Below are positions 25,964 to 36,846 of a DNA stretch of 47,500 nt, piece by piece (the stretch's first letter is position 1; every line of letters starts with the position of its first letter). The stretch lies in NCBI GenBank assembly GCA_000320545.1, contig ADNK01001816.1, positions 1 through 47,500 of the forward strand. The letters are read 5' to 3'. Position numbers and translations under genes: made by a program. This DNA comes from Bigelowiella natans CCMP2755 (lineage: Eukaryota > Cercozoa > Chlorarachniophyceae). Below the pieces are notes generated by a model. The model was given only the letters and a program-made list of their open reading frames with translations. It was not told where the DNA came from and made no database searches.

Positions 25964-27076
25964 CTACAACGAAACGCATTCAATCTTGGCGCGCACTTGT
26001 TCTTTCGCGCTCAATCTAACAAGATATCGGCTACGTATCGGATCAAAACTGATAATGGTTCCCCTCCTATCATTGAGATCCTTCGCTTTTTCTAGATTGC
26101 GCATTCGTACCCAAGATCCTGGAGAAAGCTGTACTCGGGTGTAATGAATGTGGGAGGTCATATTAGGGAAAGATTCTGCCGAAATTGGCGGTGCCGTACT
26201 GTTATCTAATGGCACATCGGATAGATTACCCAGATATCCTTCAAGCTTGGATGGTAAATTGCGATTTCTCATCGTAATACTGTCGCCCTCATCAACGAGC
26301 CTAACCCGGTAGTAATCGGTATCCAACCTACCGATAACCTGGACTTTCTTTCCGTCCCCACTGCTTTGATCATGATCACAGTTAGAACGGGAGGTTGACC
26401 TTCCTATTCCTCCACCTTTTCTTCCGTCGTATCCCTCCTCATGTTCCTTCTCAGACTCCTGGAGATGCCCAACACATACGTGCAGTAGATTATCTGCTCG
26501 CACTTGGACGATACTCCCTCCTCCTCCTCCTCCTCCTCCTCCTCCTCCTCCTCCTCCTCCCTTCCCATTCTCAGCCTTTCCATGCTTCGGTGTAGAGGAT
26601 AGCAACATCTTACTTGCTGCAGAATCAACACTATCATCGTTACCGGCAATTTGACGATGTATATGACTCTCGTTTGGACTGAGAAGTCGCACTAAGTAAC
26701 GTCCCGTGGTAATGTTGAACTTGATAACATTAGCATACCGTCTATTGAGGCAGGGGCTATTTCGCAAGCCTTCTATTACAACAAGAGACCCAGGAACCAA
26801 GTATCCGTCCAAGTACCGCGACACAAGCACACCTGCAGCCTTTTCGACTACACTGGGAAGCATTTGTAGATGTCTGAAGAAGAAAGCAAGAGGGGGAAGG
26901 AAGAGGATGAGGATGATGAGGATGAGCGCGTAATACAAATAGAAGGAGTGGTGTATCGTTAATTCACATTCGCATATGTCGCTTATGTAATATAATGTTC
27001 TGCTATCTCTTGAATTCATACTAGCATGTATATTCTCATGAAATGAATCATGCCTCAATAATACTATATATGTAGT

Positions 27077-27141
<65 letters not shown>

Positions 27142-27150
27142 GGAGAGACA

Positions 27151-27191
<41 letters not shown>

Positions 27192-27837
27192 CACACATAC
27201 GCGCACAACAATGCAAGAAGGGTTGCCGTTATTAGGTAAAGAAATACAGAGCGAACATTTGTACTGACTCTGAGGAGTCACACGGGAATCCAAACAGCCT
27301 TCTATTGAGATGATAAAATTGCAGAAATGGTAAAGTTGCCTGCTTATCGTTGTTGTTGTTGTTGTATATATTGTTGGCACACAGGAGACAACGACATTTG
27401 CAGTCAGTCGTCCTGGCAGTTCTTTCTTCTTCTTCTTCTACTTCTTCTTTTTCTTCTTCGGGCACTTGTTCTTCCTCATAATTATCTCTTATTTGTATCC
27501 GATCCTCGTCATTACGATAATGAATGCTTTCCAGTTTTCGTTGTTTTTGCAACCTCCTATAGCATTTTTCCTTGCTCACAATGGCTGACACGTTTACAGC
27601 AATGAGGCGCACTTTGTATGGAATGTCCCCGTCACCTTGGATCGGTGAGAGAATACTAAGTGTTTGTTGGTTTTTAGTCTGATTTCCTCCTAAGAAGGCG
27701 ACGATTGTCAGCTGATCTTGCTCCACTATATTTTGGAATACTTCACTGCATTTCACTTCCAAATATCGTGGTTTAAACAACGCGTTAAAGCCTTTTGAAA
27801 GTAAACTTGTTATAGCATCGGAGGTCTCGTTATCCAT
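25964..27837 (-). CDS. protein with repeated SH3/KOW-like beta-barrel modules
   Basis: Two exons on the minus strand (27837-27284 and 26873-25964) join with split codon CC|A to give 487 residues. The second exon holds at least three copies of a loose module: LVVIEGLRNSPCLNRRYANV ending GRYLVRLLSP; KKVQVIGRL ending YYRVRLVDEGDSI; and PGSWVRMRNL with LNDRRGTIISFD ending SRYLVRLS. The pattern (valine-rich strand, Asn/Leu-containing turn, GxYxVRL strand) resembles MIB/HERC2- or KOW-type SH3 folds that bind proteins or nucleic acid. The first exon has a Glu-rich stretch and poly-Asn. A poly-Gly run is encoded by the CTC repeat at 26517-26560. I chose ATG 27837 because the earlier in-frame ATG at 27975 would overlap the 3' exon of the upstream gene. 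Role not known. Confidence 0.75.
26517..26560. repeat. coding (CTC)n / poly-Gly triplet repeat
   Basis: About 14 CTC triplets on the plus strand, read on the minus strand as GGA codons, make a poly-glycine tract between two SH3-like modules. It keeps the frame, so it behaves as an expandable linker. Confidence 0.85.
27075..27188. repeat. compound (CA)n(TA)n(GA)n microsatellite
   Basis: Three dinucleotide runs abut: CA at 27075-27097, TA to about 27138, and GA at about 27152-27188. They lie in the single intron of the SH3/KOW-like gene. Confidence 0.9.
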
Positions 27838-27949
27838 ATGTAGGGGAAGCCTTCTGAGAAGAGAGTGTTGACATCGAGGAAGATGACCACAGGGCAGTAT
27901 TATCATAATTATGGAGGAAAGAGATGAAGATCGTAGTAAACATTTGGAA

Positions 27950-28297
27950 TTAGAAGAAGCCGAAGTTGTAGCCACTGTCTACGCACACGCTCTCGTGTCA
28001 CACATACATACTTACTTGTTGAGAATTATTTCCTCGATTGCTGCCTGAACTTTGGGGTTTTCCATTTCCTTAAGATCTTTGTCGGGATCTAAGCCGAGCG
28101 GGACTGAGTAATTACCTGCCGGACGGGTATAGTCATCGCACTCGAAATATGTAAATCCCACTTCTCCCTCCTCCCGGTTCGGAGTGGATATAACTTGTCC
28201 ATGGAATAGCCAAACGGCAAACTGTGTGAAGTAGAAAACGGGGGGGAGAATGAGGGCGCTCTGTTCACATCCGAGCAATGGAGAGCCACCGATGAAG
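27950..28297 (-). CDS. 3' exons of an unrecognised small membrane-associated protein (partial)
   Basis: The exon 28297-28016 starts after TTCGAG and encodes FIGGSPLLGCEQSALILPP, then a hydrophobic VFYFTQFAVWLF and a polar tail with FECDDYTRPAG and LGLDPDKDLKEM. A perfect GTAAGT donor at 28015 and an AGACAG acceptor define a 41-nt intron; the last exon (27974-27950) adds GYNFGFF and a stop. If that intron is retained, translation ends instead at 28012-28014. The 5' exons are uncertain: an open stretch at about 28690-28490 ends with a GTACGTG donor, but its phase choice is ambiguous. It ends only 112 nt before the start of the same-strand SH3/KOW-like gene. I do not recognise the family; one membrane segment is likely. 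Confidence 0.5.
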
Positions 28298-28836
28298 CTC
28301 GAAATAATGAAAACATCGATTGCAATTTAAAGAAGGTAAACAAAGGTCCGCGAGATAGATAGAAAACAGACGATCCTATGCAAACAGTAACCTAATAGAG
28401 TTCTTTCTTACAATAACTCTTTCCTTCATCATACCCCTCTATCATTCTCGGTATCACTCAAAACCTCCCTCTTATGAAGACAGGCATTTCACGTACCAGG
28501 ATGATCGCAAGGGGTGGTCCAACGAACCTCCTACCCCCCCCTTTCCTCTCCCTCCTTCTCATATTTTTTAGAATATTCGTTGGCAGCAGAAGACTAAATC
28601 GGACTGCTTCGAAGGCACCCCCCAGCGCTTGATGGGGTCGATAGGATGCAGAAGGCCTCCCCTCCTCCTCCCTCCTCCTCCTCGGATGCACAGGCTGCTG
28701 GCTCGCTGATGACGTGTCTCAATTTAGGCAAAAATCGATCCCAATTTAAACTGATGCCTATGCCTTCGAATGCGAGCCTGCGACTTATAGTTAGTCAGAG
28801 ATTTGCAGCAATTTCCCCATCGTTACTCCGATTGCG

Positions 28837-28876
28837 ACAACAACAATAACAACAACAACAACAACAACAACAACAA
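28837..28876. repeat. (CAA)n triplet repeat
   Basis: About 13 CAA/AAC units, one interrupted by TAA. It lies between the uncertain 5' part of the unrecognised minus-strand gene and the peroxidase start; not clearly coding on either strand. Confidence 0.85.
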
Positions 28877-29096
28877 TCTCATACATATCTTGCACAGTGC
28901 TCAAAACCGAAAAGAGCACATGTCAGGAGATGGTGGTAGTAGAACACTGTTCGCAATAATTTCGTACATATATCTACTTTTTAGATATATTCCGCTTATA
29001 TTTTTGTCTTGTTTTCCTTCACAGAGAAGGCCCCCGTCATCGCCATAACCCCCTCCTCCCCCTTGTGAATCTAACGAATTTGAGAACTCCTTCCTC

Positions 29097-29981
29097 ATGC
29101 TGCGGTCACGATTTGCGTCCCATGGCCGGTCGGCTACGAACACGACTGTGGTGCTATGCGTCCTCATGGCAGCACTGCTAATCACGATCTCATCTGTGAG
29201 AGACGGATCTTCATCGCTCGGAACAATGCTCTCAACAACTACACCTTGCAAGGCTGCAGCCCCATCCCATCTCACCCCACGCGTATTTCCCACCACTCGA
29301 AGACAAGGCAAGTGAAACTATTCATCTGTGATGCTATGAAATCTTAGAGAAAGGGTACTGCACGAAAAATATCGTCGGATAACATGATCGATGCCACCTC
29401 TCACCTGTCTCATTCCCGTACCTCTAACGACAAATTTCATCGATCAAAGCAGCAATCAAAAAAAGATATCCTGGCCTATGGCGGTAGTATGTGCGAGCAC
29501 GAAGAAAACTAACAGGCTACGTTGTTAAATTCAGGATTTGTGGTTCCTCCTCGAGCAGGGCCTCTTGCAAGATCATCAAATGTGGAATCTAAGCAGCAGC
29601 AGCAGCAGCACCATGACGCTGGGGATCATCGTCGTGGAGGTAGTGAGGCCATTTCTGACCGGAGATCCTTCCTATTCAGCTCGGCAGCTATCCTTGCTGG
29701 AACTGGCAGTGGCTTATTCTCAGATGTGAGGCCTGCAATAGCTGGTGAGTTATGCTATTGGCGCATTTACTGTGTTGCGAAGAGACTATCACGAACTGTG
29801 AACAGAATTCATTTGGAGTTTATGAAAATTACAATGTTAATATTATGCACGGGGAATATTACCTATCATTTCATTTACGGCTGGAGAAGGATATTGTTTA
29901 AACGAATATTGATTTTATGATGAAAAACAATATTCGCAGATAGAAAACACACACACACACACACACGTTATATAGTTTATT

Positions 29982-30028
<47 letters not shown>

Positions 30029-31655
30029 GCAACACTGTTTGCACGAATTTCTAAATCTTAAACAGCACACTGCTAAGGTGCAGCATTACTGTATTTGACT
30101 GTTGTAGCAAATGGGAAATTCGATAGCTACCAAAACGTGAAGGAAGACATTAAAGGTATCCCCGGCAGCATGGTAGATTGAGTAGAATTCATGCTTCTAC
30201 TTATACTCGTTCCATCGCAAAAATGGTCATTTTCCTCTTCCTCTTCCTCCTCCACCTCCACCTCCTCCTCTTCCTTCTTATTATTATTTTTATTACTATT
30301 ATTAGCACTAATTAAAGCTGACATGGATAAGGTACTGCACTAAAATGCTATACAGTTATGGATACAGACCATAAACGATTATACGGCGAGATTGCGAGAG
30401 TAGTAAGCAGCCGTGCAAATTGTGTTTTGGAAGTAAAACCTAGTTCCAAGCGCACTTTTGGTTGCTGCATCTGTGTGTGTTGTTTAGGGTCCAACGCTTG
30501 TTCGACTTGCATGGCATAGTAGCGGCACATATGATAAGATGAGTAGGACGGGTGGAAGCGGATTGGGAACGATTCGATTTAAGGATGAGCTTGCACATGG
30601 TTGGTTCGTTGATAAGGAGGCTTTATAGTAGTAGCCCTTTGGTATGATGATGATGATGATGATGATGATGATCATGATGATACACCATGGGTGAGAAACT
30701 GTATTCGAGTCAGCAAAGTCATCCCACGCCGATATACTCGAGCAGCAGCCATCGTCATGTGCTTAACGAAAATAGCCTGAATTTTCCTTTATCATTCACT
30801 CCTTTTTCTGAAACAACTAGGTGCAAATGCAGGCCTAAACACAGCAGGTGAGTTCCGTCCGTGCACTACGCACGGCGTGTTCGTTGTATGGCTTCTTCGT
30901 GGCCTACCTACCTGCCAGAAATTGAAAATCGCAATGTGTCCTTAATCATGATGATGATGATGAATGCCACATTACGAAGTAGCTGCTAATGCTACTGCTG
31001 CTGCTGTCTAGATAGATAGACGTGCTACTACTGCTACTACTACTACTACTATTTCCACTACAACTACTACACAGTTGACGCCTCCTCCTTATTGCTGACC
31101 TATCGATCATTGTATGTGTACTGGTTATCTTACACAAGTCACAGTATAATCAACATTATGATATCGTCATCATCGTCATCGTTCTGATCATCATCATTGT
31201 CGTGGTCAGTCGAATGGTTGGAGCCTATTCATGCCAAGTACAATGGTGGGATTAGCTATGCAGGTGGTTATCATCATCATCATCATTATCATCATTATCA
31301 TCATCAAAGTTAGCATAAATAGCTTGTACCAATGAATATAAGTTTCACTTCGTTGTGCCTTATCATCACCCTCCCTACTACCACCACCACGACTACTACT
31401 ACGACTACTGCTACCATCATCTTGATTGCAGATCTATACACTCTTGCTGGTATCACTGCAATCGAGGTAGTGCTTCTTGGTGCCATCGTCTTGTCCTCCT
31501 CGTTGTCGTTGTAACCGACTGATGATAAATAAAATACCAGTGGTCGTACTAATACTACATGTCATTGTTGCTGTTTATCGCGTACAATGTAGACGCTAGG
31601 AGGACCACAAATTGGGTGGAGAGCTGGAAGGTAGTAATACATGGATGATGATGAA

Positions 31656-31687
<32 letters not shown>

Positions 31688-32596
31688 CAAGATCATCATA
31701 TGCTTTGAATACTTGCATCGATTTCATATTGGGGAGGGACGGTGGTGGTGTATCGTGTCTGTTTGCATGTGTTTGATGGAGATGTTGGCGGCAATAATGT
31801 ATGTTGTATAGAGTCGATGCAATGGACCCTTCAGCTGTCACTCCGGATGGACGGTGAAGATCGATAAATACGACTGATAATGATGGTGGTGATGATGATA
31901 TCGAAACGATGGATTTATGATGATAACGAGAAAAAGCTATGCTGGGATTCTTGTGCTAATTCTGACATATCTGTTTATCGATCATATCGTCGTCTTACTC
32001 GGTGCTGCTGCTGGAAACACATAAATGTAAAGCCTTCCAGCTGCGGACAAGGTAAGATAGAAGAAGGCGAATATCACATTTTCTTCTCATTTTCCACACA
32101 CACACACACATATGAATAGTCAATACGACGCCAAGGGTAGTTAATTAAATGACGTGAGGCTGGCTTCTACCTAATACTCACAGGGAAGTCCTCAAGACAC
32201 TGCAGAGCACTTAAGATCGATTTTCGGAAGGTATTTATCTATTGCTGCCTCCTATGTTATGATAATGTCGTATTCGTGGTGGTGGTTTTTCCTTATTGTC
32301 ATTCGTTAATGATTACTTCATTCCATCCTCTGCCTTATAAGCGCTTTTGTCTTTATTTTCACATATCATATCGTTATGACGGCATCGACGCATACGTTAC
32401 TACGATAAAATAAGTTCTATAAGTACCATCATCATCATCATCATCATCATCATCACTATCACCATCCTACTAGCATCGTCATCTCTTCATCATCCATTTT
32501 TACACAATACTCAGAATGGGATTTAACGATCAAGAAATTGTGGCCTTAGCTGGCGCTCATGCACTGGGACGGGGTCACGTAAACTACTCAGGTTAA

Positions 32597-32635
<39 letters not shown>

Positions 32636-32846
32636 ACAAAGGGTGATGATACCACCCTCTATATTATAGCAAATATTAGAAGTAGCACCATCAAAATCGT
32701 TCCTAGCGGTGCATGCACTCACATGGAGCGATACTACATTGAAAGTCGTCAATATTTTTCTTGCATCTATCGTGGTTATATGCTTATATTGTGTCGGAAC
32801 GATACTACTACAAATTCCTAATATACTCATGTCGATGATACAATTT

Positions 32847-32887
<41 letters not shown>

Positions 32888-34081
32888 AACGATGACGACG
32901 ACGTATTTAAACACGTACTATCACGACGTGAGTTCCTTTCTCTTCTTCTTTCCTTCTTACTGATATGATGATGATACTGCTGCTGTGACTGTTGTTCGCC
33001 CCCCCCCCCCCTTTTCACCACGCGTAGGTTATGATGGGCCTTGGACATTCACTCCTACCAGGTTAGATGGGGTGAGGGGGTGATGCATGGAAGGATGATG
33101 GTATCAGAATGATGCATCATGATAATATGATTAAAAATCGTCATTAGCCATAACACAGCGGGTAGTGTTATGTCCACAATTTATCGTCATCGTAACGACG
33201 TTTTTGGTAGGTTCAACAATGCATACTTTGATCTGCTACTACGGCTTGAATGGGTGCCTCAAACAACGAATGCAGGGAACAAGCAGGTAGTAGAGTAGGC
33301 AAATCAACAATGGCCATACAATAACATGAATGGGGTCCTCGCAATAAATATGCTAGCTGCGAGCTCAAACTATAGCTGAAGAAGTAGAAATATGATGATA
33401 ATATTCATTATGAGGAAGAAGCATGTGGAGACTGTTGGTAGCACTCGAAACACCATCACCGCCAATATCTTTTTCTTCCTCCTCCTCATCGTCGGCGTCG
33501 TCATTATCATGATTGCCATCAAGTGCTGTACATCTTAACGATGCTGTACCTAGCTAGTCTATTTGTGAAGGTAGTTACCATGTATCTTTTAAACCTCCAA
33601 TGCTTTTACAACTCGTCGTCGTCGTGTTCTTCTCCCTCTTCCTCTGCCTCTTCTCTTTCCATTCTGTGCAGTTTACTGATGCGAAAACCAAGACACTAAT
33701 GATGCTACCATCGGACTTGGTTTTGATTCAAGATTCTAGCTTTAGGAAATTCACTGAGGTGTGTGTGCATTCATGTGCAAAGACAGCGGAAACCGATTTG
33801 CAACGTATAGACCAATTTCATTATTATTACAGCAAGCGCATTTAATTTCCCATAAGTTTCAGGAACTCAAATATAGTTGTGAAATGATGTTCTTCAGATG
33901 TACGCAGGAGACAATGCGAAGTTTCTGAAAGATTTCTCCAAAGCGTAGGCCACCTTTTGAGAATTTGTAGATCGTCCACGCAACCCTAATGCTTCAATAT
34001 TGTTACATCTTATCAACATTTAGGTTTCAGAAACTTGAGGAGCTTGGAACATCTAATTTAAGATCTGTGAAGCTCTCCTAG
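29097..34081 (+). CDS. haem peroxidase (ascorbate/cytochrome-c peroxidase class I), predicted thylakoid-lumen form
   Basis: Reduces hydrogen peroxide, probably with ascorbate. Eighteen exons join without a frame break (211, 210, 48, 14, 112, 27, 54, 35, 38, 42, 19, 47, 77, 34, 76, 87, 47 and 58 nt) to give 411 residues. Distal site: [13 protein letters not shown] (catalytic Arg, Trp, His). Proximal site: [12 protein letters not shown], then [18 protein letters not shown] and [10 protein letters not shown] with the Asp that holds the proximal His. The first exon has a hydrophobic core, [14 protein letters not shown] (ER-type signal); next comes a Ser/Thr/Arg-rich stretch; exon 2 has a polyQ run and then [15 protein letters not shown] ending RPAIA, a twin-arginine thylakoid signal with an AxA-type cleavage site. 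So the enzyme should reach the plastid through the ER and enter the lumen folded. The first intron has a GC donor (29308); exon 4 is 14 nt (30318-30331). Confidence 0.92.
29946..30022. repeat. (AC)n and (TA)n microsatellites in peroxidase intron 2
   Basis: An AC run (29946-29966) and a TA run of about 20 units (29983-30022) lie in the intron between exons ending at 29744 and starting at 30108. Confidence 0.88.
30644..30671. repeat. (ATG)n repeat in peroxidase intron
   Basis: About nine ATG/TGA triplets, then an interrupted tail, in the intron following the exon that carries the distal His. Similar ATC or ATG runs occur at about 31273-31305, 32426-32454 and 32848-32886 in later introns of the same gene. 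Confidence 0.85.
31656..31687. repeat. (GAAA)n microsatellite
   Basis: About eight GAAA units in the peroxidase intron between exons 31593-31630 and 31812-31853. Confidence 0.85.
32426..32454. repeat. (ATC)n repeat in peroxidase intron
   Basis: About ten ATC units, upstream of the exon (32515-32591) that encodes the proximal histidine. Confidence 0.85.
32599..32631. repeat. (TA)n microsatellite
   Basis: About 16 TA units beginning eight nt after the donor of the exon 32515-32591 in the peroxidase gene. Confidence 0.85.
32848..32886. repeat. (ATG)n repeat in peroxidase intron
   Basis: About thirteen ATG units in the same long intron, followed by a C homopolymer (about 33000-33010) just before the acceptor at 33027. 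Confidence 0.85.
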
Positions 34082-35318
34082 CTGCTTTATTCGTCGTAGA
34101 CTGCTTAGTCCAGAGATCTAAAGCGCCACAGTAAGAATAAATACTTCTACGGATCGGCCAATTCAGTGTCGTACATAAAATTAATATAGAGGTGACATGG
34201 AGACGATAGCTGTGCATCACTAGATGCATATCCCATGCGTGCTGCAAAGCCGCAACTGTATCATGCACATGAGCTATCGATCGACTTGTCATATAGGCCC
34301 AATGACATCATGTTGCATCTAGGCTATACACACGCTACGCTGTCGCGCGCATACACTAGTGCAATATATGAATCGCAGACATGGCATGCCATATCTAGTC
34401 GCACCATACTAGCATACTAGCATAATGCAGTAGCAAGACAATAGACATACGTATGGACATGCGTATATGTAATATGTGCATCATGTATCATACATGTAAT
34501 ATATACTTTGCCTGAAGTCAAGTAGCGTATATGCTAGCTAGTTAGAGATAGCGCAGCTGCATGTACTAGTGCATCGAATTAGCATTTGTGGCGACAGCTC
34601 TAGCTAGCTAACGACACATGCTAGCGCATCCTAGTAGCTGCTACATGTGCTAGTGTAGCACATGCTAGCACGCGTAACATGTAGCGTGGACGCACGTTGC
34701 AACGTGCACGCAGTGCAACGCAAACGAAAGCATTCAATGCAAAAGCGTGATGACGTGTGCAGATGCACACGTAGGCGGCGCCACATGCAAATCCATTAGG
34801 CGTGCTAGCGTGACCAAACAAGTGACTTTTGCAACCAAAGTTGAGCTACATGCTAGCATGGTCATGCATCATCAGGATCGTGAATGTCTCGATTTCAGCA
34901 GACGTGCGCAGAGCGAAAAATGAGTGTCAGACTTGCGTGCCGCCAGCACACCGCCGTAGTGCGCGCATCGTGTGGTGTGTACACGTAGCAACATAGAGCC
35001 GCCACTGTGTAACTAACGATTCGCTAGCTAGCTAGCCATGCAGCAAGAGGTTGTCCAGTCGTGGTAGAGGAAGCTGCATGTAACATCTACTCGGTCCCCG
35101 GAGGGAATTGATTGTCATTCTTTATGTAGGTGGAATTTCATGCATCAGTCGATGCATGAACGCATTACAGATAATGTACAGTATGATTTTGGCAGGTCGG
35201 CTGGCAGCTGATCATATTCGCCAAATCACAATATTTGCTTTAGCGAGTCTACTTGATCTTTTTCATTTTCTTCGAGAGCTCGATGCGTTTGACACCAAGG
35301 CTCTTCCTCTCCATGACC
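34082..35318. other. convergent intergenic block E
   Basis: Nearly all of this gap has the palindrome-rich vocabulary: GCTAGCTAGCTAGCC at about 35024-35038, CATGCTAGCATG at 34849-34860, ATGGCATGCCAT near 34380, and many GTGCAC/TGCA words. The 20 nt at 34435-34454 match 25429-25448 exactly. It separates the 3' ends of the peroxidase and the thymidine kinase. Open frames up to 81 codons show no domain. Confidence 0.5.
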
Positions 35319-36846
35319 CTACTGTGCTGCTACTGCTGCTCTGGTTTCCTTAGGAGGGGTACATGCAGCTTCTGCAAGAGGTTTTGACGAGGTAGATGGT
35401 GATAGAGGTGACAATTCTGATAGAGTAGAATTCGACGAAAATGACGACGCCGAGCGCAAGCATAGATTTTGATCTGAGATATCAGATGCAGCGGAGTTAC
35501 TCCTACCCTTTTTTGGTGAAGGTACTGTGACCAATGACTCATCATCATCATCGTCCTCTTGCTTTTTCAACTTGTTCCTCCTCTTATCTGCTCCGACTTT
35601 GTGCGTCGCATTGCAACTTGTCTTTTTAGTCACCGAACCAGTACCAGGTAATGGGGCAGAGAAACAAGCTCGGCACACGGATAGGTATTTATCTGTGCCT
35701 CCTGATAAATTAGATTACATCATAGTAAACACAGGTTACGAAAAGAATATGATGGTGCAACGAATATGAAACATGCTGTTTGATGAGAAACAATCATCGT
35801 CATGAAACCAAAAGCCATCATCATGGGGATGCCACTTTCATTCTTACCTACGACTCTAACATCCTTTTCATCAGAGATTCTGCGCGTGAAGTGAGCTTCT
35901 TCGTGGCAAACTTGGCATACGGCCGACAGCTTTTGGATGGTTTCAGAGAGGGGGATAATTTCCAGAAAGTTCCCGAATGCCTGTTAATTAGGGCGTATGA
36001 ATTCAATACTGCTTTATTTGAAAGGACTAACGATCTCGTTATCAAAAACGTTCTACCTTTCTCTGGAACGTCCCATCCAGGGCAGCAATTATTACCACTT
36101 TTCTAAAATTTAGTTGTCATAGGATGGATGATTTATTATAGACGAGGATCAAATCTTAAATGTAGTGACGCTACCCTCTTTTGGCCATGTTTTCTGCGAA
36201 TGAAACGATCTGAGAAGGTAGTTAACGAAAATAAGTGGCAATTCCAGAACAGAAAAACTATATTTATCACAGAAAAATAGGTGAATTTGCGTGAATATGT
36301 TAGTAGGTAATACATCAGAGAAGAATTGGCCCTCATCAATTCCTATAACCTGTGTAGATTATGCAACACACATAGTAGCCAAAGAAAGGAGGAGACAAGC
36401 GATTAAAATAACAATCTAACTCGAATATTATGTGCAATTTTCGAATTATTTGAGAATCTATCTTATATAACATAGTATAATTCTTACGTCGGCTTGTTCG
36501 GTGAGAGCTGGATCTATATGGCTTAGCTTTGAGACTGCAACTGCTTCATGCAGAACCTTGTCATGAGTAGCCGCTTTATCCTCGCTGTATCTCGTATCTT
36601 GAGCAAATTTTACCACCAAACAACGTTTTTTGGCATATTTCTGCCGACGTACTCGGCGTAGGAGCTCTGGACAGACAAAATGAATCACAGTTAATGCCAG
36701 AGAGAATGTGTGTTTCAGATGTCATTGATCATAATCATTATTGCTTATCTCTTTCATTTACCTGTTGTCTTGCCCGAAAACATGGGGCCCAATATCAGGT
36801 TGATTGAACCTGACTTTGCCATTCTTAGAAGGGGGGGAACGTCCAT
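35319..36846 (-). CDS. thymidine kinase (type II, TK1-like) with Ser-rich C-terminal extension
   Basis: Phosphorylates thymidine to dTMP in the salvage pathway. Seven minus-strand exons (36846-36762, 36666-36488, 36349-36314, 36209-36175, 36102-36057, 35980-35848, 35701-35319) join in frame to 298 residues. Seen: the P-loop INLILGPMFSGKTTELLRR, the IGIDEGQFFSD strand with the catalytic Glu, IVSFAENMAKRGK followed by VVIIAALDGTFQRKAFG, and the zinc ribbon CQVCHEEAHFTRR with CRACF. After the zinc ribbon the protein runs on for about 110 residues that are basic, then acidic (DDDDDES), then Ser-rich, ending AAVAAQ; this exceeds the family core and may regulate turnover or location (inference). 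MDVPPLLRMAKSG (36846) or the inner Met (36822) could be the start. No plastid leader is evident, so the cytosol is likely. Confidence 0.92.

Noticed and set aside
27838-27975. Longer N-terminus (MATTSASSNS...) for the SH3/KOW-like protein
   Set aside because: It would overlap the terminal exon of the upstream same-strand gene; the inner ATG at 27837 avoids this, though it is not proven.
28901-29311. 136-codon minus-strand open frame
   Set aside because: Antisense to the first exon of the peroxidase, which has a signal-peptide core and correct splice phase.
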